From Pseudoips prasinana (taxonomy: Eukaryota; Arthropoda; Insecta; Lepidoptera; Nolidae): a stretch of 64,000 nucleotides of DNA. Shown piece by piece: positions 52,836 to 64,000 of this stretch. A program made the translations under genes and the position numbers. Under the pieces are notes generated by a model, which was given only the letters and a program-made list of their open reading frames with translations, was not told the origin of the DNA and did not search any database. Position 1 is the first letter of the stretch, and each line of letters starts with the position of its first letter. Location: the NCBI GenBank assembly GCA_951640165.1, contig OX621245.1, positions 21,754,330 through 21,818,329 of the forward strand. Direction: 5' to 3'.

Positions 52836-53022
52836 CGCCTTTTGGGCAGAGTAATACAAACATAGTTAATTACAATTTATGATTTTTATTGTCATTTAAC
52901 TTAAAATAAACTAAATATTTAAATAATCAGACTCATTATGTGAATTAATTATCAATGACTTCTACATTGAGAATCCACTAGTTTGTGCATTTCAAACTTA
53001 AGTAGTCATATTAAAATTAGAG

Positions 53023-53063
53023 AAATTCCAAGTTAAGCCAGTAATTGGCTTAACTTGGAATTT
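53023..53063. repeat. Perfect 18-bp stem hairpin
   Basis: aaattccaagttaagcca (53023-53040) and its exact complement (53046-53063) with the loop gtaat. Confidence 0.9.
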
Positions 53064-54086
53064 AATTTAACTTAATATTATTGGCCACATGATCTAACTT
53101 CACATTATATAACTAAGCAACGGAAAATCAGATAGCGTCTAATCAAGTAATTTTTACAACGTCAACTAAATATTCTATGGAAAGCATCAAGTAAAGATCA
53201 ATCAATCAATCAATCAATATTTATTGTGTGAAATTTGGTACAAGGAGGATCTTAAATATAAATAAATAGTTCACAAAAATCAACCACACAGGTGTACACA
53301 ATTTTACAAATGTCATGTTTAGTTAAAATATTTAATATCTAAATTTACTAAAATAATGAACACCAATTTTTTATAACATCACAATATTTTTCAAAGATAA
53401 ACAATCTTGATAAAATCAAATAATATAATACATTCAAATATAATAATAATTAATTTAAACAGTCAATATAAATAGTACAGGACAACTTTACAGTAATGGT
53501 CTAATCATCAAGTCAGTACCTTCTGCTTATCATTAATAAACTCAGTAATCGAGTAATAACATTTGGCTATAAGGAATTTAAACAAACAATTATCAACAAT
53601 TCTCTTAACGTGTCCCTCTTTTTTATACATTGCCACCTAATTTACTAAAAAAAGGAAATTATTTGGGTTAGGTTAGGTTAGAACTGTGACCATCTAGCGC
53701 GCGAAAGCGAGCATTTACTATTTGTAGTTGGTGAAGAGTGGTGGCAACTTTTAAAAAATCCCATTTTTTAACAAAACAATAGTGCTTGAAGTACTCCGCA
53801 CGAACCGCATGCTGAATAGGGGTCTCTGATTAGTCAAGGCGTGTCACGCTATGCGTGCCTCCCTCCCCGCCCTCACACCGCGTCATATTTAGCATTATTA
53901 TCAAATTGACCAATTATCGTGTAGCAATATAATAATGACCGTGCAATGTGACACATAATAAAGTTAAGATAGTACTAGTCACTTAGCCCAATAGACCTAG
54001 ACATTATTCATAATGACCGTACATTAATCACCTGGTCCATAACATATACACTTTTTCATTACTGATACATTTTTTTTATTATAATA
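53064..54086. other. No gene; TCAA microsatellite and short TTAGG run
   Basis: 'atcaatcaatcaatcaat' at about 53193-53210 is a microsatellite. ggttaggttaggtta at 53667-53680 is about three copies of the insect telomere unit TTAGG. The segment 53690-53890 is GC-richer, without a frame. Confidence 0.5.
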
Positions 54087-54183
54087 ATGAGGCAAACGCA
54101 AGTGGGTCACCTGATGGTAAGTAATCACCGTCTCTAATGAACGCCTGCATTACCAGAGAGCTGCAAGGACGTTGCCGGCCTTT
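54087..54183 (+). repeat. Dispersed repeat fragment, related to 57845
   Basis: 'gggtcacctgatggtaagta' with 'accagagagctgcaagga' and 'cgttgccggcctttgag' is a pattern known from dispersed moth repeats. 57845-57945 shares 'gtcacctga', 'aatcaccg' and 'caccagaggggctgcaag'. Confidence 0.5.
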
Positions 54184-55325
54184 GAGAAAGGAATAGGCTC
54201 ACTTCTTGGGAAATAAAGTCCTATAACTAACGCGAAAGAATATTGAAACGCTTCACGGAATCAAAACCCAAAATCGAAAGTAATATATGTAAGTCACATA
54301 ATATAAAGTAACAATATTAGATATATAGTAGATAGATTTAACCACAGTGCCAATCGTTCAGTCAGTTTTTTATCCACCTAAATTACTTTTACAAAGTCTA
54401 ATTTTTATTTTATATTAATTAAAGCTTACTAATAACCACCCAGAAAAAATAATCAAATAACTTCAGATGATAATAATCACCTACTTACTATAAAGTATGG
54501 ATTATAAAATTCTAGCATTAAATACCTTTTGCTGGATGGAACCGGTTTACTGAACGAGGACGAAGGAAGGCGATAAAAGGCTAGGAAAGGCGATTGACAA
54601 TTATATTGTCAATCAGAAAATTTTTTTTATCACATTTATTTTGTTTACTAATCCAATTATATGATTTTAAATGATTTTATTGTAAATATGAATAGTAGTT
54701 TTTTGGAATACCAATATAGTTTCGAATTATGAAATGGACTTGGAATTCAATTAACGTGAGAATTACCCAATACCTACGGGATTATAAGTCTTAAAGTGAC
54801 TATCGGCAAGCTAATTTACATTAGTAGATCAATCCATCAAAATTTTCATATTTTTTAATAGTTAAGTGAGTGTGTAGTATTACGAAGGTCTCACGAAATC
54901 ATTAAAACATAAAGATGTTAAGTATGTACCGCCTTGTTACCTTCCTATATACGCACTTGGGCAAATAACGAATATCTTCCTAATGCGATGCGTGGGTGAC
55001 TTTTCTCTTTGTTTTATTATTGACATCAAGGAGCACCTTAATGGGGGTAGAAGCTAAAAATATTTCAGCGCTCCTTTGAGAGTAAGGACGTGAGGTATGT
55101 ATGGAATGTTAAGAGGATTTATATATGGAATAAATATATAATTAGAAGCATATATACGTATTTGTATACAAGGTAGAAGTTAGTTGGTTTTGTTAACACA
55201 AGTTTTTATTTTCGTTTAATTTGCTTGTGTCAGTTTCTTCTGCATTTGTTTATCATTATTTTGTATTTTCATTTAAAAGACAACGACTGCAGAAGTGAAA
55301 TTAATTCGCGTATCGATTGATACAA
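54184..55325. other. AT-rich stretch, no gene seen
   Basis: Nothing recognised. Confidence 0.4.
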
Positions 55326-55447
55326 GTACATACAGACTCAGAACAACTATTTCTGGATCACACAAACAGTTGGCCTGCGTGGAAGTCGAATCTGCGAGAG
55401 ACTAAGTGGCGAGGCAACTGTCTTAACCGCTGTGTCATGTGCGACAA
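55326..55447 (-). mobile_element. SINE family B, head half
   Basis: Complement of the family-B head and first body part ('cagactcagaacaactattt'). Box B is degraded (gaagtcgaatctgc). Confidence 0.6.
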
Positions 55448-56057
55448 AACTAATTGTCTGGCTTAATTTATAAATATTTTTATAGTCATTTCCTTCTTGT
55501 TCTTTATATGTCTATATTTATATTTATACAAAGCATATATGAAGAGCTATATATTATGTTTGTGATCTTCTAGTACAAACACGATTAATGTAGGGGGAGT
55601 ACAATTTTCTTTTATTAGTGCTAGCGAACTCAAGTACTGTTCATTTAAATATTTATTTTTAAATCCATTCCATTAAGCCTATAGGTTGACTGAATGTATG
55701 GTGCTGTGAAATAAATTGATTGAAAAGGGCAACCTTTACCATACTTTAACCACTGCAAACAATATTTTCGCAGCTTCATTACTAATGTTTTAAATTCTAG
55801 CAGTTTCATGTTATAATAATTATAGTGTATGTATAACTGAACATTATAACAATTTATTCCAACTATATGATAGCTAGAAATGATACATATATGTAGGTAC
55901 TCGTAAATAGTTTGCCTTAGGCGTGGTTAGTCGAGATAATCAGGTGTCAGTTACTGTGGGGAGCACTAAGCGCCCTTGTTCCAGCTGACAAGTAACTTGT
56001 AACTGTCACTTCTCTGGAATTATTACGTTTAGGCGCATTTGGAATTGTGATAATAAA
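55448..56057. other. AT-rich stretch, no gene seen
   Basis: Nothing recognised. Confidence 0.4.
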
Positions 56058-56230
56058 TCCTACAAATATTATAAACGCGAAAGTTTGTAAGTATGGATGG
56101 ATGTTTGTTACTCTTTCACGTAAAATCTACGAAATAGATTTTAATGAAACTTTACAATAATATAGCTTATACATCAGAATAACACATAGGCTACAATTTA
56201 TAAAGATATTGTGTGAATGGTTTAAAATAT
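56058..56230 (+). mobile_element. Helitron family 2, 3' end missing
   Basis: Starts TCCTACAAATATTATAAACG after A, like the copies at 56335 and 58685, and keeps 'aacacataggctacaattta'. The CTAG end is not found. Confidence 0.55.
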
Positions 56231-56334
56231 GACGATAAGTATCAAGTAAGTAGGAAACAATCTACCATCTGCGAGCTATTCCGGAGTGCACTGCCAAAAC
56301 CGCTAGAGGTACACATGATACACATCCTACTAAT

Positions 56335-56426
56335 ATTATAAATGCGAATGTTTGTGAGTATAGATGTTTGTTACTCTTTTACGCCAAAACTACTTTAACG
56401 TGGGTGAAACCGCGGGGCATAGCTAG
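56335..56426 (+). mobile_element. Helitron family 2, short deletion derivative (92 bp)
   Basis: TCCTACTAATATTATAAATG at the 5' end, GAAACCGCGGGGCATAGCTAG-type 3' end, inserted between A and T. The interior is mostly deleted compared with 58685-58874. Confidence 0.7.
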
Positions 56427-57844
56427 TTTATATATAAACAAATGGTTAAGGACTAACATAGGTATGATAAATAAATAATAAGTAATATATTTCAAGGGTA
56501 AACTTTATAGGCGTAAGTCATGTCTATACAGGGTTAAAGCTTATTTCATATAGGAAAATATTCATATAGGTGCGCATAGGTAATTTAATATAGCTCTCAT
56601 AGCAAGTTGTCTTCACCGGCCGTTATGCCATACCAAAAACCTATTGGATCGTTTATAAATAATAATAATATATCGCATAAAACGGGCGGCGGGGTAAATC
56701 TGTGTACCATTATCATAATACTGGAAACCCTAACCCGTCTTTAAGTGTGACGATTATGCCATAATTGTCAAAGAAAATCTTTTGAAGACCCCTTTGTCCA
56801 ACAGTGGACCTCATTCGACTAACATGAAAGTAGGAATACTCCTATTCCTTATATGTGACTCTTAACACAATCTCTTAATAGTTTTAAAATAACTTGATTA
56901 GGGCTCTTATGCTACATAATGCTATATGTATATACTATTTGTTGATGATTATTGTGTCTACCTGCCAACAATATCCATTCAAGATAAACCTCCATTTCAT
57001 TTAATGTATTATTCCAATAGCTTTGCCTCAAAACAAAGCCATTCACAAGTTGTTTTTCCACTTCTAAGTAATTACGTTAAACATTCGCCTCAGTTCTTAC
57101 CTACCTTTGACAAGTGACTTTAAAACAAAGCGTAGATTCTGAACAGCATTATGAACTTCGAAGCCTCTTGGAATTGATCTATCTCAATTATTAACGTTCA
57201 TTCAATGCGATTAACAAATGGCTTTAATCTTGAATTCGACAAGATAATTAATTTGAAACGTAAGTACTTAAAGTTTGGTAAACGATTAAAACTCGAGTGA
57301 TTGTTTTGAACAGAATAACACAATGAATCTAAACATAAATGGATATTAATTACTGTTTTAGACGGGATCTAATAACCATACAATATAGTGGTTACATTTT
57401 TGATAGAATGTCACCTTACATAAAAGAAAATCTAAATCGGAAGTCATCAAATTAGCCGAATGTCGTCCCTTGCTAGATAAAAGCCTCCGAAAACAATGAG
57501 GGATATGCTTACTCTGTGAAATTAATTAACTGCGGAGGTGTTTCCGATCCGGTATGACATCGCAACCTTCAAGAAGCAAAGCTATTGGTTTTTTAAAGCC
57601 CTATCCATGGCGGCGGTAATCACCATCAGTTGACCGTTTGCTCGTGTACTTAAATATTGCATGTGCTTTCTATATACATATAAAGAAAATGCCACTATTT
57701 CCACGCAAATCAGACGGGTAGGAGATCGCAGTATGATGGTCATAGTTTGGAGAGCGACACTGTATTGTATCTGGCAGGTATTTCCCCTACGGGATGAAAT
57801 CATAAAGAGTATTAAATCGATAGGTAAAACTGTTTTTTTTTATT
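56427..57844. other. No gene; possible RTE tail at 56790
   Basis: 'cctttgtccaacagtggacc' at about 56791 recalls the RTE 3' tail. Frames at 56926-57117 and 57582-57846 have no motif. Confidence 0.4.
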
Positions 57845-57945
57845 AAGGCATACAAGCATGCAAGTCACCTGAAGTTGAATAATCACCGCCTTCCATGGAC
57901 ACCTGAAACACCAGAGGGGCTGCAAGTACGTGTGTAATTTATGGG
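57845..57945 (+). repeat. Dispersed repeat fragment, related to 54087
   Basis: See 54087-54183. Preceded by a T-rich tract (57832-57842). Confidence 0.45.
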
Positions 57946-58346
57946 TGAAATTATTAAGTGTTTTTTAATTGAAGTCGCGGTGGCGGTAGTGGAACATCTT
58001 GATTAGCTGAAACACTTTATTAGTAAACCACAACCCACATATAATTTCCACTAGCTATACATATTTCTAATGTTTTTAATCTTACATAAACCAGAAATAA
58101 GGGAAAATGGGGGAATCGGAAATATTGTTACCAAACCCGAAGAAAAATGATATACTCGGAAATTTTTTATTTGCATATTCGGTACTTCTTTCTACACTGT
58201 CGCAAAATGTTGAATTCAAGCTTTTATGTTATTTTGTTTTACATTTTACATACGTTCTACGGATAACATGAGTTCTACTTTAGCTTGTATACCTACTGTA
58301 GTATCAGGTACATTAAACATTTATAAATGATAGATATATAAGATAA
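57946..58346. other. AT-rich stretch, no gene seen
   Basis: Nothing recognised. Confidence 0.4.
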
Positions 58347-58659
58347 CTAGCTGTGCCCCGCGGTTTTACCCGCGTTAAACTTTATAAATGATCACTACTC
58401 CTCCCCCGTATGTGATAGCGTGATAATATGTAGCCTATATGTTGACCCGACCTCTTAGTAATATCCGTGCAAAATTTGAAGTAAATCCATGCAGTACTTT
58501 TTGAGTTTAGCCCGGACATACATACCGACAAACAGACAAAAATTCTAATAACTATATTTTTGGCTTCGATATCGATTGTAGAACACGCCTCAAGTATCCT
58601 TTTTTTAAAATATTCAATGTACAGTTTTGACTTTCCTACGATTTTATTATATGTATAGA
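58347..58659 (-). mobile_element. Non-autonomous Helitron, family 1 (313 bp)
   Basis: Ends and A/T target as at 51104. The 3' hairpin is perfect here (cgcgg-gtaaaa-ccgcg on the minus strand), followed by GGGCACAG and CTAG. Confidence 0.82.
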
Positions 58660-58684
58660 TTATATATGATTGCCATTCAATTAA

Positions 58685-58874
58685 TCCTACTAATATTATA
58701 AAGGTGAAAGTATGTGAGTGTGTGACTTTGTGAGTGTGTATGTTTGTTTCTTCTCCACATCTAGACTGGAGCTATTTTAGTAAAATTTGGTATGGAGTTG
58801 GCTGACACCCTGGATTAACACGTAAGCTATAATTTATAAAGTTTAATGCGGGTAAAGCCGCGGGGTACAGCTAG
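58685..58874 (+). mobile_element. Helitron family 2 (190 bp)
   Basis: TCCTACTAATATTATAAAGG at the 5' end; GCGGGTAAAGCCGC hairpin before GGGGTACAGCTAG at the 3' end. Inserted between A (58684) and T (58875). Confidence 0.75.
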
Positions 58875-59585
58875 TTAGTCCATAAATTTTAGAAATTCTA
58901 CCAGTGGGTAAATGAGTAATAGAAATACGATATGAAGTCATTATGACGTTAGGGCGCTGAATACCACGATGCAGGTTTTTGCCTAGTTTGGCTGCAGGTG
59001 CTCCCGTATATTTTTAGCTGGTTCCCTACTAGTTTTCTAAGTAGTATAATTGTAACAATCAGTTTTGATGCAGAAAATAAATAATACCTATAAACTACTT
59101 TATCTTCGGGGGTCGATTTCTACCGCCCGTCCGTAGCTCTAGATACCCTGGACATAACCCCTGCGCTAGGGCTAAACGGTAACTAAAACAAGTTAGGTAG
59201 GGCATAGCGATAATTTTTCGCTCATTGGGCAGCCCGAATTAGATGAATATCAGGATCGCGGGTGTATTTCTCAGATTGGCCTAAATATATTGTAGTTATT
59301 TGGTACCTTCTGTGTACTTTTACGTACCTCTCCTGAAAATCTGTGTACCTACGCCCGTACAGTGTCATTTGAAATATTAGGTACACCCGCTATCCTGATG
59401 TCAGAACCGCGGGTGTACTGTTAAACAGTGTACCAAGTTACATATATTGGTTAAGTGCATTTGGTACCTCTTGTGTACCTCATGAAACAAGTATTAAACA
59501 AATAAAATACGGTATGCTTGTTGAGAAATTTAATAAATCATTTTAGACTTTTACGTCGTTACTATTTTATTTAAAAAAACCGTAG

Positions 59586-59850
59586 TAACCGAACCCAGAA
59601 CCTTCACATTAAGCATATTCGCTTACCGGGAATCGAACCCAGAACCTTCACATTCAGCATATTCGCTTACCGGGAATCGAACCCAGAACCTTCACATTAA
59701 GCATATACTATTATTCCCTTACCGGGAATCGAACCCAGAAACTTCACATTCAGCATATATCTATTATTCCCTTACCCGGAATCGAACCCAGGACCCCGCA
59801 TTAAACATGTAGGCACAAAAGTGGCTGTACCGGGAATCGAAACAGAAAAA
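59586..59850. repeat. Tandem array of ~44-54 bp units with tRNA box-B motif
   Basis: Units centre on 'accgggaatcgaacccagaa' with 'ccttcacattaagcatat'. The gaaccc anchor recurs at 59591, 59635, 59679, 59731 and 59784, with a degenerate sixth at 59838 (spacing 44, 44, 52, 53, 54). Read on the minus strand each has ggttcgattcc, the consensus box B of tRNA promoters. Confidence 0.8.
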
Positions 59851-60005
59851 ATTGAGTTAAGTATTTTTGAATTTATGGCACTTGGATTCCTCTAGTGCAA
59901 AATGCACACATTTATGTTTATATTCCTGATTCTGGGTTCGATTCCCGGTAAGGGAATAATAGTATATGCTTAACGTGAAGGTTCTGGGTTCGATTACTAC
60001 GGTTA

Positions 60006-60318
60006 TCTATACATATAATAAAATTGTAGGAAAGTCAAAACTGTACATTGAATATTTTTTTTAAAGAATACTTGGGGCGTGATATTCATACGATATAGAA
60101 GCCAAAAATATAGTTGTTAGAATTTTTGTCTGTTTATCTGTATGTATGTCCGGGCTAAACTCAAAAAGTACTGCATGGATTTACTTTATATTTAGCATGA
60201 ATATTACTAAGAGGTCGGGTCAACATATAGGCTACATATTATCACGCTATGACCTACGGGGGAGGCGCTGTGATAATTTATAAAATTTAACGCGGGTAAA
60301 ATCGCGGGGTGCAGCTAG
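60006..60318 (+). mobile_element. Non-autonomous Helitron, family 1, inside the foldback (313 bp)
   Basis: TCTATACATATAATAAAATT at the 5' end and GGGGTGCAGCTAG at the 3' end, between A (60005) and T (60319). It interrupts the foldback right arm. The left arm at about 59565-59590 shows the uninterrupted version. Confidence 0.88.
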
Positions 60319-60932
60319 TTTTTAATAAAATAGTAACGACGTAAAAGTGAAAAATGATTTATTAAATTTCTTAAGAAGCAAACCGTATTTTATTTGTTTA
60401 ATACTTGTTTCATGAGGTACACAAGAGGTACCAAATGTACTTAACCAATATATGTAACTTGGTACACTGTTTAACAGTACACCCGCGGTTCTGACATCAG
60501 GATAGCGGGTGTACCTAATATTTCAAATGACACTGTACGGGCGTAGGTACACAGATTTGCAGGAGAGGTACGTAAAAGTACACAGAAGGTACCAAATAAC
60601 TGCAATATATTTAGGCCAATCTGAGAAATACACCCGCGATCCTGATATTCATCGAATTAGTATAAAAAAACGAATCAATTAGAATTCGAGTTTGAATAAT
60701 ATTCTCGCATATATTAATATATAGGTAGAGCTTAAAACTAATAGTTATTAGTCTCTGACTAACTAGTATCTGACTGTTGTATGATTATATAAAAAAGAAA
60801 CAAAGTGCTTATGTGTTAATTAATTTACATACATACACGAACACCAACAAATTGACTCAACTCTATAGTGAAAATCTTTTGATGAGGCCTTTGTTCAGTG
60901 GACGTAATTCGTCTTGGTCGTTCAGATACTAT

Positions 60933-61108
60933 AACACTAATATTATAAAGGCGAAAGTTTGTGAGTCTCTACGTTTGTCACTTCTTCATGCAAAAACTAC
61001 CAAACTGATTTGGATGAAACCTTGCAGTCATATAGTTTATATATCCGAATAACACATAGGCTATAATTTATAAAGTGTAACGCATGTGAAACTGAGGGAC
61101 ACAGCTGG
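60933..61108 (+). mobile_element. Helitron family 2, degenerate end
   Basis: 'cactaatattataaaggcg' start and 'ggacacagctgg' end (CTGG in place of CTAG). The interior with 'aacacataggctataattta' matches the family. Confidence 0.6.
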
Positions 61109-62210
61109 TAAAATATAAAACCCTAATTGTATAATACTAAAATAAACTGAGATTTTGTTCCACGATTTAAAAACTGTAGAGTCTCTGCCTGACTGTTTAT
61201 AGTTGGCGATCATGTAAAACATCAAATAATTTCAATCTACATTCGTTGCAAAAACATAACCACATATTTTAATTTACAGATCATAATGAAAGTGTTCATT
61301 CACGTCTGCAGCCTGTAGTTTCAGCGAATTTATTCTGTCATGTCAGATCAGGTTCGTTCCGATACGCTTTGAATTAACGCGAACCAGCTCAGTGGACACG
61401 TTAAATGTAACATTAATTACTTGTTATACAGAAACTGGAAATCAAGGCTTAAATATGTCCCCGATAGCTTTAATGGTTTGTGGGTGCAACATTTTCCTTT
61501 ATGCGCCTTGATAGCGAACATTTTAAAGTTTTGAATTTGAAAGTCGAATATTGAAAACAATGACTATAGTGAAAAAATTATAAGTACTTTGATATTGCTT
61601 TTAAGTAAGTATGTTATGCAATTTATTCATTCTTTGAAAATCTATTTTGATGATTCTTTATTTTGTTTCGGTTGGCTTTCTCAAAAGGCTCGTTTTTCAT
61701 TTTATTAAGTGTTTTTATTAATATATTTGGAAGTGAATATGAATTGACTGTTTCAGTAGTGAGTTATATATACCCGGGTACGAAGGCGTGTAAGTAGAAT
61801 TTTTCTGACAAAATTATTTCTTAGAGTTGTTAGGAGTAAAAAGTAATCAACAGTTCCATTTATCTATTTTGTAGGGTTCGATAGTCCAGTTCAGTAGGAG
61901 CAGCGAGCATAAGATCGTTACACACTAGAAGCAGTACTTCCGAGGACTAGTAATATCCGCCATCAAAAGAATAAGAATAAGAAAACTGATAATGTTACGT
62001 CATCATATAGCAGGAAAAATGTCTAACATCGGATTTATCTCCGGTAATGGTAGATTACCGTCCAATTGGATTATAATATAGTAGATTAGTAGACGTGGGG
62101 TGAACAAAGACAAGCAATCGTAGGCTGCTTTATAAAAAAAATGCAGGAAAAAACCACACCTTCGCTTGAAATTATAGCGAGGCACGTGGCGTGTTCAGTT
62201 TTATGTAGTA
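61109..62210. other. AT-rich stretch, no gene seen
   Basis: Nothing recognised. Confidence 0.4.
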
Positions 62211-62531
62211 CTAGCTATGCCCCGCGGTTTTACCAGCGTTAAATTATATAACTTATCACAGCTCCTCCCCCGTATGTGGTATCGTGATAATATGTAGTCT
62301 ATATGTTGACCCGACCCCTTAGTAATATTCATGCAAAATTTGAAGTAAATCCATGCAGTACTTTTTGAGTTTAGCCCGGGCATACATACAGACAAACAGA
62401 CATACAGACAAAAATTCTAAAAACTATATTTTTGACTTTGATATCAGTTGCAGATCACGCCCCAAGTATCCTTTTACAAAAATATTCAATGTACAGTTTT
62501 GACTTTCCCACGATTTTATTATATGCATAGA
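62211..62531 (-). mobile_element. Non-autonomous Helitron, family 1 (321 bp)
   Basis: Ends and A/T target as in the other copies; 3' hairpin slightly changed (ttaccagcg). The minus-strand open frames over it are shadows. Confidence 0.8.
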
Positions 62532-64000
62532 TAAACTGCGACCTCTTTTAGGTAGGTTTTTGCGACTGTGTACAACATCACCATCAGTTTGTTTCATTTA
62601 GACTATTATAATTTTAAGTTTTAACTTGTATAAGGAATTCCCACACTAGGTATAGTCCTAACAGTAAAAGTCAAGTTTGTATTGATGAGAATGCGGAGGA
62701 AGGCTCTCTGTAAGAGTACTGCGAGTGACAGAGTACGAATATTATAGATACTATCTTAATCGATAACGAAGGGCTAAGTCCTAGCTTTTGTCTTATGTGA
62801 TGCATACCTATACATAGACTCATACCTGTTTTCCAGAGAGGAAAGAGACAACGGATTTCCAGTTGTCATAATTCTTGCACCCCTCTTTTGCATCGGATAA
62901 TCTCATGATGACTCCATGCCCACCCTGTCGATATTTACAGTTTCCACTGTGTTTGTAGAGAGGAATTAAATGAACGTACAAATTTAAAATATCTTTCTAA
63001 GTATTCAAATAGGATATCTGCATAGTGTGTTAGTGGGTTACGATCCTATAAATATTAAATGTTGTAGTTGTAGTTGGCTCTCCAGATGGACGGGCAGTCA
63101 GAATTAATATCGCTGACAAAATGAACATAAACAAGCAGAAGAAAAATAATGAAATATAAAAGTTAATTTACACTTACATGTGATCTATGTAAGAAAACTA
63201 TAACATTTCATTATTATTTAATTATAAATATTTAGTAAGTATAGTATTAAGCGTTATATTAAAACGCTCAGTTTTTCTAAAACAAAAAAAGTGTGACGTT
63301 CACACTTTTTTCTTTTTGTACATAGATGTAACAAAATAAAGCGTAAATATCGCACGAAATCTTCAAGGACAGAAGCACAAAAATAAATTTCTCATTTCTT
63401 GCCGACATAATAGATTCTAAGGGATTTGTCATACATCATTAACTCTTCTATGTCTATTTTATAGTTTTGTTTTTTTACTCGACGAAGTACATTGATGTAG
63501 TAAAATAAATAATAGATAATACACATAAAGTAGAACCTAACTATGAACTCTGGAATTCTAACATACGACCTCTCATTAGACAACTTTATTCTTTTTATTT
63601 TCCATTGTTACATTCTTCTTATTTAGCATCAAAGAAATAGTAATAAAAATATTTTTAGTAAAAAACACGGTTTATGTTATACCATGATAATAAACAGTAC
63701 CTATACTCAGTAGAGAAATAGCAGTAAGATAAATTTTTCACTAGCCTAATAAAATATAAGAGGGTAATTGAACTCAAACGCCTACAGTTTTATTGTTTTT
63801 ATTCGCTACAAGGCTCGGTCTTGAGCCGTCAGTACTCCACACAGAATAATAAAAGCCTTAAACGGATATTTCTGGGGAATCGCTTGTGTGTGGCAACTGG
63901 CAGGGTTCTTTAATTTTTCATTCCATCCGCTTGTAACGGTCTCGACGTACGTGATTAAATGCTTGCTGTACATATATTATACAATATGTCCTTACCAATT
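62532..64000. other. No gene; includes a perfect hairpin at 63285-63311
   Basis: AT-rich. The hairpin is listed separately. A 63-codon antisense frame at 63392-63583 has no motif. Confidence 0.4.
63285..63311. repeat. Perfect 12-bp hairpin with 3-nt loop and T run
   Basis: aaaaaagtgtga (63285-63296), loop cgt, tcacactttttt (63300-63311), followed by more T. It resembles a stem with a T-rich Pol III-type end, but no promoter or RNA gene is seen upstream. Confidence 0.75.

Larger units (their letters stand above)
59243..60652. mobile_element. Foldback element with tandem T-arm-like units, split by a Helitron
   Basis: Both ends read atgaatatcaggatcgcggg inward and are flanked by the 8-bp duplication cgaattag (59235-59242, 60653-60660). 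The arms (59243 to about 59590, and about 60319-60652) are close reverse complements. They are followed inward by units containing the complement of ggttcgattcccgg: six on the left (59586-59850) and two on the right (about 59931-60000). The right arm is interrupted by a family-1 Helitron (60006-60318). No transposase. 8-bp duplication fits hAT or P; assignment is inference. Confidence 0.85.

Noticed and set aside
59586..59850. A CRISPR array
   Set aside because: Units are contiguous and similar over their whole length without unique spacers, and the context is an insect foldback element.

Overview
The window looks like a transposon-dense, AT-rich intergenic or long-intron stretch of an insect nuclear genome, most likely a moth or butterfly. 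The evidence is the mix of repeats: several tRNA-derived SINE families, short Helitrons with A|TC...CTAG|T ends, RTE and jockey-type LINE fragments, a BEL/Pao element and mariners. Nothing here is bacterial, and I see no rRNA, CRISPR array or complete host gene. The only candidate host coding piece is a possible first exon encoding a signal-peptide-like N-terminus at 52438-52516 (+), with a splice-donor-like sequence after it and a weak Inr/DPE pair before it. A much weaker candidate lies at 32242-32300.

Layout. 1-13170: AT-rich DNA with SINE copies, a diverged ~160-bp tandem repeat (4640-5110) and a 1.28-kb foldback element (8297-9580) with 584- and 682-nt arms and a 7-8 bp target duplication. 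13176-19752: a complete BEL/Pao LTR retrotransposon with identical 234-bp LTRs, a CTAAT duplication, a tRNA-Tyr-type primer site, and a gag-pol frame broken once inside the integrase. 20565-22560: a dead LINE reverse-transcriptase fragment split by a mariner (20664-21945, minus strand) that has one nonsense codon. 22930-27000: a SINE-rich segment that includes one SINE inserted into another. 27030-28745: a ~145-bp tandem repeat array containing a 415-bp higher-order duplication. 35763-36492: a SINE interrupted by a 5'-truncated RTE element with a 13-bp target duplication. 36643-37924: a second mariner, same length and nearly identical to the first, with an open 339-aa DD34D transposase. It is the only apparently intact transposase in the window.

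40138-49287: a large LTR element (468-bp LTRs, one mismatch seen, TGTA duplication, tRNA-Leu-like primer site) with no gag-pol. Its interior holds an antisense LINE fragment and CTACGAGAA minisatellites. Its 3' LTR is split by a 5.34-kb GC-rich jockey-type LINE (43731-49074, 12-bp target duplication) with an intact 700-aa ORF1 and a twice-frameshifted ORF2. 49292-64000: a full-length SINE with a 10-bp duplication (50146-50514), four copies of one Helitron family and several of another, several perfect hairpins, and a second foldback element (59243-60652, 8-bp duplication). That foldback carries tandem tRNA T-arm-like units and has itself been invaded by a Helitron.

The coding elements do not form a shared pathway; each is a self-contained mobile element or the remains of one. 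The main biological content is the layered insertion history, which target duplications let one read directly, plus several structured sequences (long palindromes, paired hairpins beside LTR landmarks) that could make double-stranded or structured RNA. I compared everything by eye, so percentages and distant homologies are not quantified.
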